Shown: positions 1 to 9,251, numbered from the stretch's first letter. The stretch is 64,000 nt of DNA from Mesorhizobium mediterraneum (GCF_002284565.1 NZ_NPKI01000015.1:620001-684000), one strand, 5' to 3'. Program-made: numbers and translations. Notes: generated from the sequence alone by a model not told the origin.

Positions 1-783
<783 letters not shown>

Positions 784-785
784 CC

Positions 786-1799
786 ATGCCAAGGCGGACC
801 ATGATCGAGGCGATCCGCGACGCCATGGACGTGTCGATGGCGCGCGACGAACGCGTCATCGTGTATGGCGAGGATGTCGGCTTTTTCGGCGGCGTCTTCC
901 GCTGCACGCAGGGCTTGCAGGCGAAGTACGGCAAGAGCCGCTGCTTCGATGCGCCGATCAGCGAAGCCGGCATCGTCGGCTCGGCCATCGGCATGGCCGC
1001 CTACGGCCTAAAACCTTGCGTCGAGGTGCAGTTTGCCGACTATGTCTATCCGGCCTACGACCAGATCGTCTCGGAGGCGGCGCGGCTGCGTTACCGGTCG
1101 AACGGCGATTTCACCTGTCCGATCGTGGTCAGGATGCCGACCGGTGGCGGCATCTTCGGCGGCCAGACCCACAGCCAGAGCCCGGAGGCGCTGTTCACCC
1201 ACGTTTCCGGCCTGAAGGTCGTCGTGCCGTCCAATCCGCACGATGCCAAAGGCCTGCTGATCGCGGCGATCGAGGATCCCGATCCGGTGATCTTCCTGGA
1301 GCCGAAGCGGCTCTACAACGGCCCGTTCGACGGTCATCACGAGCGCCCGGTGACGCCGTGGTCGAAACATGACCTCGGCGAGGTCGCCGACGGCCATTAC
1401 ACGGTCCCGCTCGGCAAGGCGGTGATCCGGCGGCCGGGTGCCGCTGTCACCGTGCTCGCCTATGGCACGATGGTCTATGTCGCGCAGGCGGCGGCCGAGG
1501 AGACCGGCATCGACGCCGAGATCATTGATCTGAGAACCCTGCTGCCGCTCGATCTCGAGACGATTGTCGCCTCGGTGAGAAAAACGGGCCGCTGCGTGGT
1601 CGTGCACGAGGCGACGCTGACATCGGGGTTTGGCGCCGAGCTGTCGGCGCTGGTGCAGGAAAATTGTTTCTATCATCTGGAAGCGCCGGTGGCGCGGGTC
1701 GCCGGCTGGGACACGCCCTATCCGCACGCGCAGGAGTGGGATTATTTTCCAGGTCCCGCCCGGCTTGGCCGGGCCTTGCTTGAGACGATGGAGGCCTGA
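786..1799 (+). CDS. bkdA2: 2-oxoisovalerate dehydrogenase E1 beta subunit
   Basis: 337-residue E1 beta subunit, partner of the preceding gene in the alpha2beta2 decarboxylase. Seen: the conserved N-terminal GEDVGFFGGVFRCTQGL (about residues 28-44), the DAPISEAGIVGSAIGMA block with Glu60 in the position that activates ThDP, and a C-terminal transketolase-type domain (VLAYGTMVYVAQAAAEE, EIIDLRTLLPLD, VVVHEATLTSGFGAEL). Length is normal for the family. ATG at 786 follows the E1 alpha stop by 2 bp. A palindromic repeat lies between it and the E2 gene, so the operon is interrupted by about 235 bp here. Confidence 0.95.
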   Translation: MPRRTMIEAIRDAMDVSMARDERVIVYGEDVGFFGGVFRCTQGLQAKYGKSRCFDAPISEAGIVGSAIGMAAYGLKPCVEVQFADYVYPAYDQIVSEAARLRYRSNGDFTCPIVVRMPTGGGIFGGQTHSQSPEALFTHVSGLKVVVPSNPHDAKGLLIAAIEDPDPVIFLEPKRLYNGPFDGHHERPVTPWSKHDLGEVADGHYTVPLGKAVIRRPGAAVTVLAYGTMVYVAQAAAEETGIDAEIIDLRTLLPLDLETIVASVRKTGRCVVVHEATLTSGFGAELSALVQENCFYHLEAPVARVAGWDTPYPHAQEWDYFPGPARLGRALLETMEA

Positions 1800-1848
1800 T
1801 GATGGGAGGCAGAGCAATCGCTTCGGACCAATTGCCAACCATGGCGCC

Positions 1849-2002
1849 GCCCCTCATCTGCCTGCCGGCATCTTCTCCCCGTGAGGGACGGGAAGAAGGG
1901 GCTGGCCGCCACGCAGGCGATCCCCCTCTCCCCGTTCTTCACGGGGGTCCGAAGGACGGGCGAGACAAGCGGCTCGCCCCGGAATGGGCAGGGGTGAGGG
2001 GC
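1849..2002. repeat. Palindromic intergenic repeat (family D) between bkdA2 and bkdB
   Basis: About 154 bp with inverted ends (GCCCCTCATCTGCC at the left, GGCAGGGGTGAGGGGC at the right) and an internal hairpin. Its right half (GGGTCCGAAGGACGGGCGAGAC and GGCTCGCCCCGG) is the reverse complement of the left half of the element found inside bkdB at 2329-2532, so the two belong to one family in opposite orientation. It encodes nothing and separates two genes of one operon. Confidence 0.8.
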
Positions 2003-2034
2003 AGCGCAAACGCCTCGGTAGCGGAGGCCTGACG

Positions 2035-3435
2035 ATGGGCGAATATGTAATCAAGCTGCCCGATGTCGGCGAAGGCGTCGCCGAGGCCGAGTTGGTCGAA
2101 TGGCAGGTCAAGGTCGGGGATCTCGTGCGCGAGGACGCGGTGCTTGCCGCTGTGATGACCGACAAGGCGACGGTCGAAATCCCGTCACCCGTCGACGGCG
2201 AGATCCTGTGGCTTGGCGCCGAGATCGGCGACACGGTGGCGATCGGCTCGCCCATCGTCAGGTTGAAAGTGGCGGGAGAGGGTAATGTGAAGGCAGGTGC
2301 GGAGTCAGGAGGCGAGGCGGGCGCCAAGAGTACCCCCACCCCTAGCCTTGCCGGGGCGAGCCACGGGTCTCGCCCGTCCTTCGGACCCCCACAAGGGGGA
2401 GGGGGACGCGCTTCGGCTCCCGAGGCCGACGTCAAACCAGCCCTGGGTTCATCCGGAAAAGTTTCAGTGCATGGTGCACCGGCGACGGAATCCCCCTCCC
2501 CCTTGTGGGGAGGGGTTAGGGGTGGGGGTACTGCGCCCGTCAGCGCGCCGCGCCCCGAAGGTGAAAAGCCGCTGGCGTCGCCCGCTATCCGCCTGAGAGC
2601 GAAAGAGGCCGGCGTTGATCTTCGGCAGGTCGCGGGAACGGGCCCGGCCGGCCGCATCCAGCATGAGGACATCGAGGCGTTTCTGGCGCGTGGACCGCAG
2701 TTCGCGAAAGTCTCCGGCCTCGCCCGCAACGAGGCGGTCGAGGACATCAAGATCATCGGGCTCAGGCGCAAGATCGCCGAGAAAATGGCGCTGGCCAAGT
2801 CGCGCATCCCGCACATCACCTATGTCGAGGAGATCGACGTCACCGCGCTCGAGGATCTGCGCGCCGCGCTCAACAAGGAGAAGCGCGGCGGCGCGGAACG
2901 GCCGAAGCTGACGCTGCTGCCGTTCCTGATGCGGGCGATGGTCAGGGCGATTGCCGACCAGCCCAACCTCAACGCGCTGTTCGACGACGAGGCCGGCATC
3001 ATCCACCAGCATGGCGGCGTCCATATCGGCATCGCCGCGCAGACGCCTTCGGGGCTGGTGGTGCCGGTGGTCAAGCACGCCGAGGCGCGCGACATCTGGG
3101 ATTGCGCCGCCGAGGTTGTCAGGCTGGCCGAGGCGGCAAAATCCGGCACGGCGAGCCGCGACGAGCTGTCGGGCTCGACCATCACCATCACCTCGCTTGG
3201 CGCCATGGGCGGCGTCGCGACGACGCCGGTGATCAATCACCCGGAAGTGGCGATCATCGGCGTCAACAAGATGATGGTGCGACCGGTGTGGGATGGCACT
3301 CAGTTCATCCCGCGCAAGATGATGAACCTGTCCTCCAGCTTCGACCACCGAGTGATCGACGGCTGGGACGCCGCGGTGTTTATTCAACGGATCAAGACGC
3401 TGCTGGAGACCCCGGCGCTGATTTTCGTGGAGTAG
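2035..3435 (+). CDS. bkdB: Branched-chain 2-oxoacid dehydrogenase E2, lipoamide acyltransferase, with an in-frame repeat element
   Basis: 466-residue E2 core. Domains: lipoyl domain 1-80 with lipoyl-lysine Lys44 (MTDKATVEIPS), a low-complexity linker, an E3/E1-binding domain about 180-220 (ASPAIRLRAKEAGVDLRQV, GTGPAGRI), and the catalytic acyltransferase domain ending in DHRVIDG with His438 and Asp442. ATG 2035 is chosen because AGCGGAGG precedes it and MGEYVIKLPDVGEG is the usual N-terminus; an in-frame ATG at 1984 would only translate the upstream repeat. Residues 99-166 are encoded entirely by a 204-bp palindromic element of the local intergenic family, placed in the flexible linker without breaking the frame. 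The catalytic residues are intact, so the protein is probably functional. Confidence 0.93.
   Translation: MGEYVIKLPDVGEGVAEAELVEWQVKVGDLVREDAVLAAVMTDKATVEIPSPVDGEILWLGAEIGDTVAIGSPIVRLKVAGEGNVKAGAESGGEAGAKSTPTPSLAGASHGSRPSFGPPQGGGGRASAPEADVKPALGSSGKVSVHGAPATESPSPLWGGVRGGGTAPVSAPRPEGEKPLASPAIRLRAKEAGVDLRQVAGTGPAGRIQHEDIEAFLARGPQFAKVSGLARNEAVEDIKIIGLRRKIAEKMALAKSRIPHITYVEEIDVTALEDLRAALNKEKRGGAERPKLTLLPFLMRAMVRAIADQPNLNALFDDEAGIIHQHGGVHIGIAAQTPSGLVVPVVKHAEARDIWDCAAEVVRLAEAAKSGTASRDELSGSTITITSLGAMGGVATTPVINHPEVAIIGVNKMMVRPVWDGTQFIPRKMMNLSSSFDHRVIDGWDAAVFIQRIKTLLETPALIFVE
2329..2532. repeat. In-frame palindromic element inside bkdB (family D)
   Basis: 204 bp, exactly 68 codons, beginning and ending on codon boundaries of bkdB. 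The ends are a perfect 16-bp inverted repeat: AGTACCCCCACCCCTA at 2329-2344 and its complement TAGGGGTGGGGGTACT at 2517-2532. Inside are the GGGGCGAGCC...GTCTCGCCCGTCCTTCGGACCCCC block shared with 1849-2002, then CACAAGGGGGAGGGGGA and its inverse TCCCCCTCCCCCTTGTGGGGAGG. It is translated as a Pro/Gly/Ser-rich linker. Confidence 0.9.
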
Positions 3436-3475
3436 GGCCATGAACAGAGGATCGCAGTGGCGCAGAATGAGAGCG

Positions 3476-3649
3476 GTAGCGATCCTTCGCGCCCCCCTCT
3501 GTCCTGCCGGACATCTCCCCCTCAAGGGGGGAGATCGGCTCTCATCCCGACTTTCGACAATCTCCAGCGTTACAAGACTAAGCGGAGCGCCAAAGCTGCC
3601 AATCTCCCCCCTTGAGGGGGAGATGCCCGGCAGGGCAGAGGGGGGCGCT
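3476..3649. repeat. Palindromic intergenic repeat (family B), bkdB-lpdA gap
   Basis: About 174 bp with long inverted ends: GTAGCGATCCTTCGCGCCCCCCTCTG, CTGCCGGACATCTCCCCCTCAAGGGGGGAGAT on the left and AATCTCCCCCCTTGAGGGGGAGATGCCCGGCAGGGCAGAGGGGGGCGC on the right. The centre contains ACTTTCGACAATCTCCAGCG. The copy at 7095-7268 has the same ends and the reverse-complemented centre. Confidence 0.85.
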
Positions 3650-3678
3650 GTCCCGCCGGCTCGACGAACCAAGGTGCC

Positions 3679-5079
3679 ATGATGAAAGAAATCTCCTGCA
3701 AGCTGCTCGTCATCGGTGCCGGGCCTGGCGGCTATGTCTGCGCCATCCGCGCCGGCCAGCTCGGCATCGACACGGTGATCGTCGAGTTCGGCAAACCGGG
3801 CGGCACTTGTCTCAATGTCGGCTGCATTCCGTCCAAGGCGCTGATCCATGCGGCCGAGGAGTTCGAGAAGATCTCCCACATGGCCGGCGGCAAGAGCCCG
3901 CTCGGCATTTCAATCGCAGCACCATCCATTGATCTCGAAGCCACCATCGCCTGGAAGGACGGTATTGTTAGCCGACTGAATAGTGGCGTTGCCAGCCTGC
4001 TCAAGAAGGCCGGGGTCAAGACCGTGCACGGCTGGGCGAAATTCCGCGACGGCAAGACCGTCGAGGTCCAGACCGAGACCGGGATGCAGGTGGTCCGCGC
4101 CGAGACGGTGGTGATCGCGACAGGCTCGGCGCCGGTCGAGCTGCCGTCGCTGCCGTTTGGTGGGCCGGTGATCTCGTCGACCGAAGCGCTTGGGCTGAGC
4201 GAAGTGCCGGAAAGGCTTGCCGTCGTCGGTGGCGGCTATATCGGGCTCGAGCTCGGCATTGCCTTCGCCAAGATGGGCGCCAGGGTGACCGTGGTCGAGG
4301 CTTTGCCGCGCGTGCTGGCGCTGTATGATGCAGAGCTGACGCGGCCGGTCGTGAAGCGGCTCACCGAACTCGGTATCGAGGTGCTGGTGGGCGCCAAGGC
4401 CAAGGGGCTGTCGACTAAGGGCGATGCGCTGCTGGTCGAGACGAAGGACGGCAAGAATGCCAAGATCGCTGCCGACAGGATCCTGGTCACCGTCGGGCGC
4501 AAGCCGGTGATCGAAGACTGGGGGCTGGACCAGATCGACCTCGATATGGCGGGGAAATTCATCCGCATCGACGACCAGTGCCGCACCTCGATGCGCGGTA
4601 TCTTTGCCATTGGCGACGTCACTGGCGAGCCGATGCTGGCGCATCGGGCGATGGCGCAAGGCGAAATGGTCGCCGAGATCGTCGCCGGCCACAAGCGCAG
4701 CTGGGACAAGCGCTGCATTCCCGCCATCTGCTTCACCGATCCGGAGCTGGTCACCGCAGGCCTGTCGCCGGACGAGGCAAAGGCCCTCGGCGGCGAGATC
4801 AAGGTCGGGCTGTTTCCCTTCGCCGCCAATGGCCGCGCCATGACGAAGATGGGTGAGGAGGGATTCGTCCGGGTCGTTGCCCGGGCGGACAACCATCTTG
4901 TGCTCGGCATCCAGGCGGTCGGCCAAGGCGTGTCGGAGCTTTCGACGGCCTTCGGCCTGGCGCTGGAAATGGGCGCGCGGCTGGAGGACATCGCCGGCAC
5001 CATCCACGCCCATCCGACACAAGGCGAGGGTTTTCAAGAAGCAGCGCTGAAGGCGATGGGGCATGCGCTGCATATTTGA
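3679..5079 (+). CDS. lpdA: Dihydrolipoyl dehydrogenase (E3)
   Basis: 466-residue FAD disulfide oxidoreductase that reoxidises the lipoyl groups of BkdB and passes electrons to NAD. Seen: FAD-binding [19 protein letters not shown], the redox disulfide in [13 protein letters not shown] (Cys44 and Cys49), the NAD-binding [12 protein letters not shown], the second FAD contact [18 protein letters not shown], and the C-terminal catalytic dyad HPTQGE (His445, Glu450). Last gene of the bkd operon, after a family B repeat. Two adjacent ATGs (3679, 3682) are both possible starts. Confidence 0.96.
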   Translation: MMKEISCKLLVIGAGPGGYVCAIRAGQLGIDTVIVEFGKPGGTCLNVGCIPSKALIHAAEEFEKISHMAGGKSPLGISIAAPSIDLEATIAWKDGIVSRLNSGVASLLKKAGVKTVHGWAKFRDGKTVEVQTETGMQVVRAETVVIATGSAPVELPSLPFGGPVISSTEALGLSEVPERLAVVGGGYIGLELGIAFAKMGARVTVVEALPRVLALYDAELTRPVVKRLTELGIEVLVGAKAKGLSTKGDALLVETKDGKNAKIAADRILVTVGRKPVIEDWGLDQIDLDMAGKFIRIDDQCRTSMRGIFAIGDVTGEPMLAHRAMAQGEMVAEIVAGHKRSWDKRCIPAICFTDPELVTAGLSPDEAKALGGEIKVGLFPFAANGRAMTKMGEEGFVRVVARADNHLVLGIQAVGQGVSELSTAFGLALEMGARLEDIAGTIHAHPTQGEGFQEAALKAMGHALHI

Positions 5080-5147
5080 GGTGCTTCACCCTTCCCTCTT
5101 GTTGGACACAAGGGGAGGACCGGCGCGAACCTACGTCGCCAGGCGCC

Positions 5148-5362
5148 TTTCCTCTCCCTCCGGAGGGGGGAGGTGGCGCTGCGAAGCAGCGACGGAGTGG
5201 GGGAAGCCGGTCCTCAAATGCGCCGCCGCTGATAACTCACCACAGGGGCTCAATTAGTGCGAGGCATCGCCCCGATCTGAAATAACGGCGCCCGAGCCAG
5301 GTCGACCCCCACTCCGTCGAGCTTCGCTCGACACCTCTCCCCCGGTCGACGGGGGAGAGGAA
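5148..5362. repeat. Palindromic intergenic repeat (family C), fills the lpdA-5415 gap
   Basis: About 215 bp in the 335-bp space between the convergent lpdA and the saccharopine-dehydrogenase-like gene. Left arm CCTCTCCCTCCGGAGGGGGGAGGTGGCGCTGCGAAGCAGCGACGGAGTGGGGGAAG; right arm GTCGACCCCCACTCCGTCGAGCTTCGCTCGACACCTCTCCCCCGGTCGACGGGGGAGAGG. The arms are inverted with respect to each other and flank a less conserved centre. A second copy lies at 16918-17112. I see no gene in this space; the strong hairpins could end transcription from both sides. Confidence 0.85.
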
Positions 5363-5414
5363 TGGCGCGAACTTATTCCTTCCGGCTCCCATCCTTCTCC
5401 ACAGAGGTGGCACC

Positions 5415-6518
5415 TCACCCCGCAAGCCGGCTAACCATCTCGTGCTGCGCATAGGCGTGGCCGAAGCGGTTGGCGAGGAAGGCGTCGAGCGCGATGTCCT
5501 CCTGCTTGACAAAACCCTTCGCTGGCAAGGTGCCGTCGGCCAGCATGTCGAGCACCGCGCAGATGGCGGAGGCCGTGGTGATCTGGATGGCGCTGCGCAC
5601 TATTTCGCCGACGCGCTTGGCGTAGATCTTGTTGGCGTAGGTCTCCTGGAGCAGGCGGCCGTTCTTGCGGCCGCTGACGGTGACGAAGACGATGACCACG
5701 TCCTGCAGCGTCGCCGGCAGGGCGCTCTCAAAAATGTCCTTCAGCACGTCGCGGCGGTGGCGCAGGCCGAGGTCGTTGAGCAGCGCCTTCATGATCGCGG
5801 CGTGGCCGGGATAGCGGATGGTGCGATAGTTCAGTGTGCGCACCTTGCCCTTCAGCGTCTCGGCCAGCGTGCCGAGCCCACCCGACGTGTTGAACGCCTC
5901 GTAGGTGACGCCGTCGAGCGAGAATTCCTCGCGCTCCTCCAGCGGCGGCACCTCGATCAACTCGCCTTCGACGATCGCCTCGCAAGGCTCGCAATATTCA
6001 TTGATGACGCCGTCCGTGCTCCAGGTCAGATTGTAATTCAGCGCATTCGAGGGGTATTGCGGCAGCGCCCCGACCCGCATGCGCACGCTTTCCAGCGTGT
6101 CGAAGCGGCTGGCCAGATCATTGGCGACAATCGAGATGAAGCCCGGCGCGAGCCCGCATTGCGGGATGAAAGCGCTGTTGGCCGAGCGCGCCAGCTCCTT
6201 GACGCGCCGGGTCGCGACGACGTCCTCGGTCAGGTCGAGATAATGGACGCCGGCGCTGGCTGCCGCCTCGGCGATGCGCGTGGTCAGATGGAAGGGCGCT
6301 GCGCTGAGCACCGCGAACTTGCCGGCCAGGGCCGCTTCAAGCGTGCCGGCGGCTTCGATGTCGAGCTCGAGCGTCTCGACCGTTTCAGGCAGTTCGGCCG
6401 CGCCGAGCTGTGCGGCCGAGCGGTCGACGAGAGTGACGTGATAGTCGCCGGTGGAAGCCAGCATCTCGGCAATGGTCGAGCCGATCTTGCCGGCGCCGAC
6501 AACGATGATTTTCTTCAT
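5415..6518 (-). CDS. Saccharopine dehydrogenase family NAD(P)-dependent oxidoreductase
   Basis: 367 residues. Seen: N-terminal Rossmann motif VVGAGKIGSTIAEML, then SAAPFHLTTRIAEAAASAGVHYLDLTED and CGLAPGFISIVANDLA, which are typical of the saccharopine dehydrogenase (glutamate-forming) / carboxynorspermidine dehydrogenase superfamily. Known members act on amino acid-keto acid adducts such as saccharopine in lysine metabolism; the exact substrate cannot be fixed from sequence. It is transcribed divergently from an Lrp/AsnC regulator 124 bp away, the usual arrangement for an Lrp-controlled amino acid gene, and I infer control by that regulator. Confidence 0.85.
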   Translation of the reverse strand: MKKIIVVGAGKIGSTIAEMLASTGDYHVTLVDRSAAQLGAAELPETVETLELDIEAAGTLEAALAGKFAVLSAAPFHLTTRIAEAAASAGVHYLDLTEDVVATRRVKELARSANSAFIPQCGLAPGFISIVANDLASRFDTLESVRMRVGALPQYPSNALNYNLTWSTDGVINEYCEPCEAIVEGELIEVPPLEEREEFSLDGVTYEAFNTSGGLGTLAETLKGKVRTLNYRTIRYPGHAAIMKALLNDLGLRHRRDVLKDIFESALPATLQDVVIVFVTVSGRKNGRLLQETYANKIYAKRVGEIVRSAIQITTASAICAVLDMLADGTLPAKGFVKQEDIALDAFLANRFGHAYAQHEMVSRLAG

Positions 6519-6642
6519 GACAGTTCCCTCGCCTTACCTTCTCTCAAGACGATAGAATCGCAGCTTGCCTGTCGAAAGGAAGCGTGGAATTGTTCGAAAC
6601 GAAGTGGCTTCTTGATTAATATGCCGATGAGGTTCGTCGAAA

Positions 6643-7071
6643 GTGCTTAGCAACGCCGAACAGGCCCTGCTCTCCCTGCTGCGGGCGAATGCGCGCGCCT
6701 CGACGGCCGAGTTGGCGCGGCGGCTCGGCGTGTCGCGGACAACCGTGCAAAGCCGGATCGAGCGGCTGGAGCAGCGCGGCATCATCACCGGCTATGGCGT
6801 CAGGCTTTCACCCGATTACGAACAGGGACTGGTGCGGGCGCATGTCCTGCTCACCGTCACGCCCAAGCTTGCCGACAGAGTGGTGCGCAGCCTGCAGGCG
6901 CTGCCACCGGTGCGGACACTGCATTCTGTAAGCGGCAACTTCGACATGATCGTCATCGTCGACGCGCCGTCGATCAAGGATCTCGACACGCTTCTCGACC
7001 AGATCGGCGCGATGGACGGGGTCGAGCGGACGTCGTCCTCGATCATCCTGTCGACGCGGATCGACCGCTGA
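6643..7071 (+). CDS. Lrp/AsnC family transcriptional regulator
   Basis: 142 residues with an N-terminal winged helix-turn-helix (ASTAELARRLGVSRTTVQSRIERLEQRGIITGY, about residues 18-50) and a C-terminal RAM ligand domain (VHSVSGNFDMIVIVDAPSIKDLDTLLDQIG region). The start is GTG at 6643; no in-frame ATG precedes the HTH. Divergent from the saccharopine-dehydrogenase-like gene, it probably senses an amino acid and controls that neighbour and itself. Confidence 0.9.
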   Translation: MLSNAEQALLSLLRANARASTAELARRLGVSRTTVQSRIERLEQRGIITGYGVRLSPDYEQGLVRAHVLLTVTPKLADRVVRSLQALPPVRTLHSVSGNFDMIVIVDAPSIKDLDTLLDQIGAMDGVERTSSSIILSTRIDR

Positions 7072-7094
7072 GCGGGCAGAACTGAAGCCGTTCT

Positions 7095-7268
7095 GTAGCG
7101 ATCCTTCGCGCCCCCCCTCTGCCCTGCCGGGCATCTCCCCCACGAGGGGGGAGATTGGCAGCTTCAGCGCCCCGCTCACTTCTGCAACGATGGAGATTGG
7201 CGAAAGCCGGGATGACGGCCGATCTCCCCCCATGTGGGGGAGATGTCCGGCAGGACAGAGGGGGCGCT
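7095..7268. repeat. Palindromic intergenic repeat (family B)
   Basis: About 174 bp between the Lrp gene and the NTF2-like gene. It starts with the same GTAGCGATCCTTCGCGCCCCC as the copy at 3476 and ends CCGGCAGGACAGAGGGGGCGC. The centre (AACGATGGAGATTGGCGAAAGCCGGGATGA) is the reverse complement of the centre of the 3476 copy while the ends are in the same sense. Confidence 0.85.
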
Positions 7269-7315
7269 GTCCCGCTGGCATCAAAAGGTTCCGGCATCGT
7301 CGTGATGGCCGGCTT

Positions 7316-7801
7316 CTAGCCGCCGAGCGGATGCGGCATGTAGCCGACGAAGCCTGATATTTTCCAGCGGCTCTCGACCTTGGTGCAGAAATAGAGGGTC
7401 TGCCATTTCAGCCTCTCGACGCTGCCGTCGGGCTTGGCGATCGAGCCGTTGAACTTCTTGTGCAGCACGGCGCGGTCGCCGTCGACGTCGATGTCGCGCA
7501 TGTTGGTGATGCGGAACAGCGCCTCGCGCAGCGGCTCGGCGAATGTCGTCGCCGCGGTTTCCCTGGCTTGGCGCAGCCACTCGTCGCGGTAGCTGCGAAG
7601 CGTCGGGAATTGCAGCCGCCAGGCATCCGCATCGCTGAGGAAATGGGCGTGCATGCCGAAGAAGCTCGAGGCGACGAAATCATCCTCGACCATCGTCCAG
7701 TCCTGGCCGAGGAAGGCGTCGATGTCGCGCCGCACCAGCATCTCCCAGAGCGCATGGCGGTCGGCGTCGCCGGGCGGAAACGGATTTTTGTCGAAGGTCA
7801 C
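7316..7801 (-). CDS. NTF2/SnoaL-like domain protein
   Basis: 161 residues, no signal peptide. The helix-then-sheet pattern, an early DIDAFLGQDWTMVEDDFVASSFFG segment and a late WKISGFVGYMP strand fit the cone-shaped NTF2-like fold (SnoaL family), which is used by small enzymes and as a pocket domain. No catalytic set is obvious. It is separated from the next minus-strand gene by about 70 bp and probably shares its transcript with the SDR gene upstream. The flavin monooxygenase at 10749 has a related N-terminal NTF2-like domain, which suggests a common substrate. Confidence 0.6.
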   Translation of the reverse strand: MTFDKNPFPPGDADRHALWEMLVRRDIDAFLGQDWTMVEDDFVASSFFGMHAHFLSDADAWRLQFPTLRSYRDEWLRQARETAATTFAEPLREALFRITNMRDIDVDGDRAVLHKKFNGSIAKPDGSVERLKWQTLYFCTKVESRWKISGFVGYMPHPLGG

Positions 7802-7873
7802 TTCTGCTCCCCTATATTGCGATGTTTTGGGTGTTGCGATGTTTCGGTCAATTGAAGGCTCGACTTGATCCGA

Positions 7874-8632
7874 TCAGTCGCCGATCTGGTCCAGAAACGG
7901 CAGATTGCTTGCCATCAGGCCGGCATCGACATTCAGGGTCGTGCCGGTGATGCCGCTGGCAAAGGGCGACGCCAGGAATACTGCGGCGCGGGCGACCTCG
8001 ACCGGCTCGACCAGCCTTCCCAGAGGATAGAGCTTGCCGACGGCGGCGAGGATCTCCGGCTTGTGCGCAAGGCGATGCTCCCAGGCCCCGGTCCGGATCG
8101 AGCCGGGAATGACGGCGTTGGCGCGGATGCCGTTGCGGCCTTCCTCGGTGGCGATGGCGCGCATCCAGGCGTTGAGCGCTGCCTTGGCGGCGGCGTAGGC
8201 GGGATTGCCGAAATGGGCCTGCGCGTTGACCGAGGAGATGAACACGAAGGCGGCACCCAGCGGCTGGTTGCGCATGACGGGAAGCAGTGCCTGCGACAGC
8301 AGTGCGGCGCTGCGAAAATTCAGATTCATTTCGTGATCGAGGGCTGCCGTCGAGACATCGGCGAGCGTTTCCGCCCGCGTCCAGCCGGCGTTGGAGATGA
8401 CTGCCGCTGGTGGAGCCCCTTCACTGAGGCGCTTGGCAAATGCCGCCACGGCCTCGTCATCGAGAAGGTCGAAATGGTGCGCTTCTTCTATTCCGGCGCC
8501 GGTAAGGTCGGTTCCTTCGCGATCGCAGGCGATCACCCTGGCCCCGCTGGCGGACAGGGCGGCGACCAGCGCGCTGCCGACGCCGCCGGCGGCACCTGTC
8601 ACGACCACGCTGCGGCCACCAAAATCGATCAT
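7874..8632 (-). CDS. SDR family NAD(P)-dependent oxidoreductase
   Basis: 252-residue classical short-chain dehydrogenase. Seen: cofactor motif VVTGAAGGVGSALVAAL near residues 10-26, the ISNAGWT segment, catalytic Ser and Tyr-x-x-x-Lys in FISSVNAQAHFGNPAYAAAKAAL, and a C-terminal GTTLNVDAG. ATG at 8632 is preceded by GAGGAG on the minus strand and begins MIDFGGRSVVVTG; the longer frame up to 8950 adds sequence with no family resemblance. Divergent from RidA, with an inverted repeat between them that may be a regulator site. Confidence 0.88.
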   Translation of the reverse strand: MIDFGGRSVVVTGAAGGVGSALVAALSASGARVIACDREGTDLTGAGIEEAHHFDLLDDEAVAAFAKRLSEGAPPAAVISNAGWTRAETLADVSTAALDHEMNLNFRSAALLSQALLPVMRNQPLGAAFVFISSVNAQAHFGNPAYAAAKAALNAWMRAIATEEGRNGIRANAVIPGSIRTGAWEHRLAHKPEILAAVGKLYPLGRLVEPVEVARAAVFLASPFASGITGTTLNVDAGLMASNLPFLDQIGD

Positions 8633-8720
8633 GCGGCTCCTCGTTTTTCCTCCGCAATCCTCGCCTGCCGGACGCTTCGACGCAATCGCTGATCGAGCAG
8701 GATGCTGGTGCTCTTGTAAT

Positions 8721-8752
8721 AAAGCAACATGAATTCCAAAAAATGTTGCTTT
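8721..8752. promoter_or_regulatory. Inverted repeat, candidate operator in the SDR/RidA divergent promoter
   Basis: Perfect 10-bp inverted repeat AAAGCAACAT (8721-8730) and ATGTTGCTTT (8743-8752) separated by 12 bp, in an AT-rich patch between two divergent genes. Followed by CC, the right half reads GTTGCTTTCC, whose complement GGAAAGCAAC occurs again at 13780-13789 in front of the RpiR gene. I infer a repressor or activator site, with the local RpiR protein as the first candidate. Confidence 0.5.
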
Positions 8753-8885
8753 CCAACACAGCCTGTATGAGAATCGCTCGGACAGGCGTAGACCTTCCGG
8801 CGGGAAACCGGCAAACCGGCGCAGCGAAAGAGCCCGCGCGGACTCTGCGGCGATTGCCGCCAATGTTTGAACAGGAGACTTTTCC

Positions 8886-9251
8886 GTGCCCAAACAGTGT
8901 TTTGGAACATCCCATGTGCCGCTGTCGCCGGCGGTCCGGGCCGGCGACATGGTCTATGTCTCCGGCCAGGTGCCGGTCGGTAGCGACGGCGTGGTGGTCA
9001 AGGGCGGCATCGCCGAGCAGACCGAGCAGGTGCTTTTGAATGTGAAGGCAGCGCTGGCGCTGGCCGGCTGCACCATGGACGACGTGGTCAAGACGACGGT
9101 CTGGCTCGAGAACGCCAGCGATTTCGGCGCCTTCAATGCCGTCTATGCCAGGCATTTTCCAAAGGATCCGCCGGCGCGCACCACCGTCGAATCGCGGCTG
9201 ATGATCGACATCAAGATCGAGGTCGAAGCCGTCGCCTACAGGCCGGTCTGA
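8886..9251 (+). CDS. RidA family protein (enamine/imine deaminase type)
   Basis: 121 residues of the YjgF/YER057c/UK114 family. Known RidA proteins hydrolyse reactive enamine/imine intermediates released by PLP enzymes, and pathway-specific relatives sit in catabolic clusters. Seen: GDMVYVSGQVPVGSDG, QTEQVLLNVKAALALAGCTMDDVVKTTVWLE, and the terminal PARTTVESRLM carrying the conserved Arg that binds the carboxylate in the family. GTG start at 8886 follows AGGAGA. Its stop codon overlaps the first bases of a multi-hairpin repeat (9250-9348). Confidence 0.88.
   Translation: MPKQCFGTSHVPLSPAVRAGDMVYVSGQVPVGSDGVVVKGGIAEQTEQVLLNVKAALALAGCTMDDVVKTTVWLENASDFGAFNAVYARHFPKDPPARTTVESRLMIDIKIEVEAVAYRPV

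Noticed and set aside
2464..3879. Long minus-strand open frame opposite bkdB and lpdA
   Set aside because: Antisense shadow in high-GC DNA, with Arg/Asp/His-rich composition and no family motif; the plus-strand genes are certain.
3910..5073. Minus-strand open frame of 387 codons opposite lpdA
   Set aside because: Antisense shadow; composition is rich in His, Arg and Gln and unlike any protein; lpdA has all catalytic motifs.
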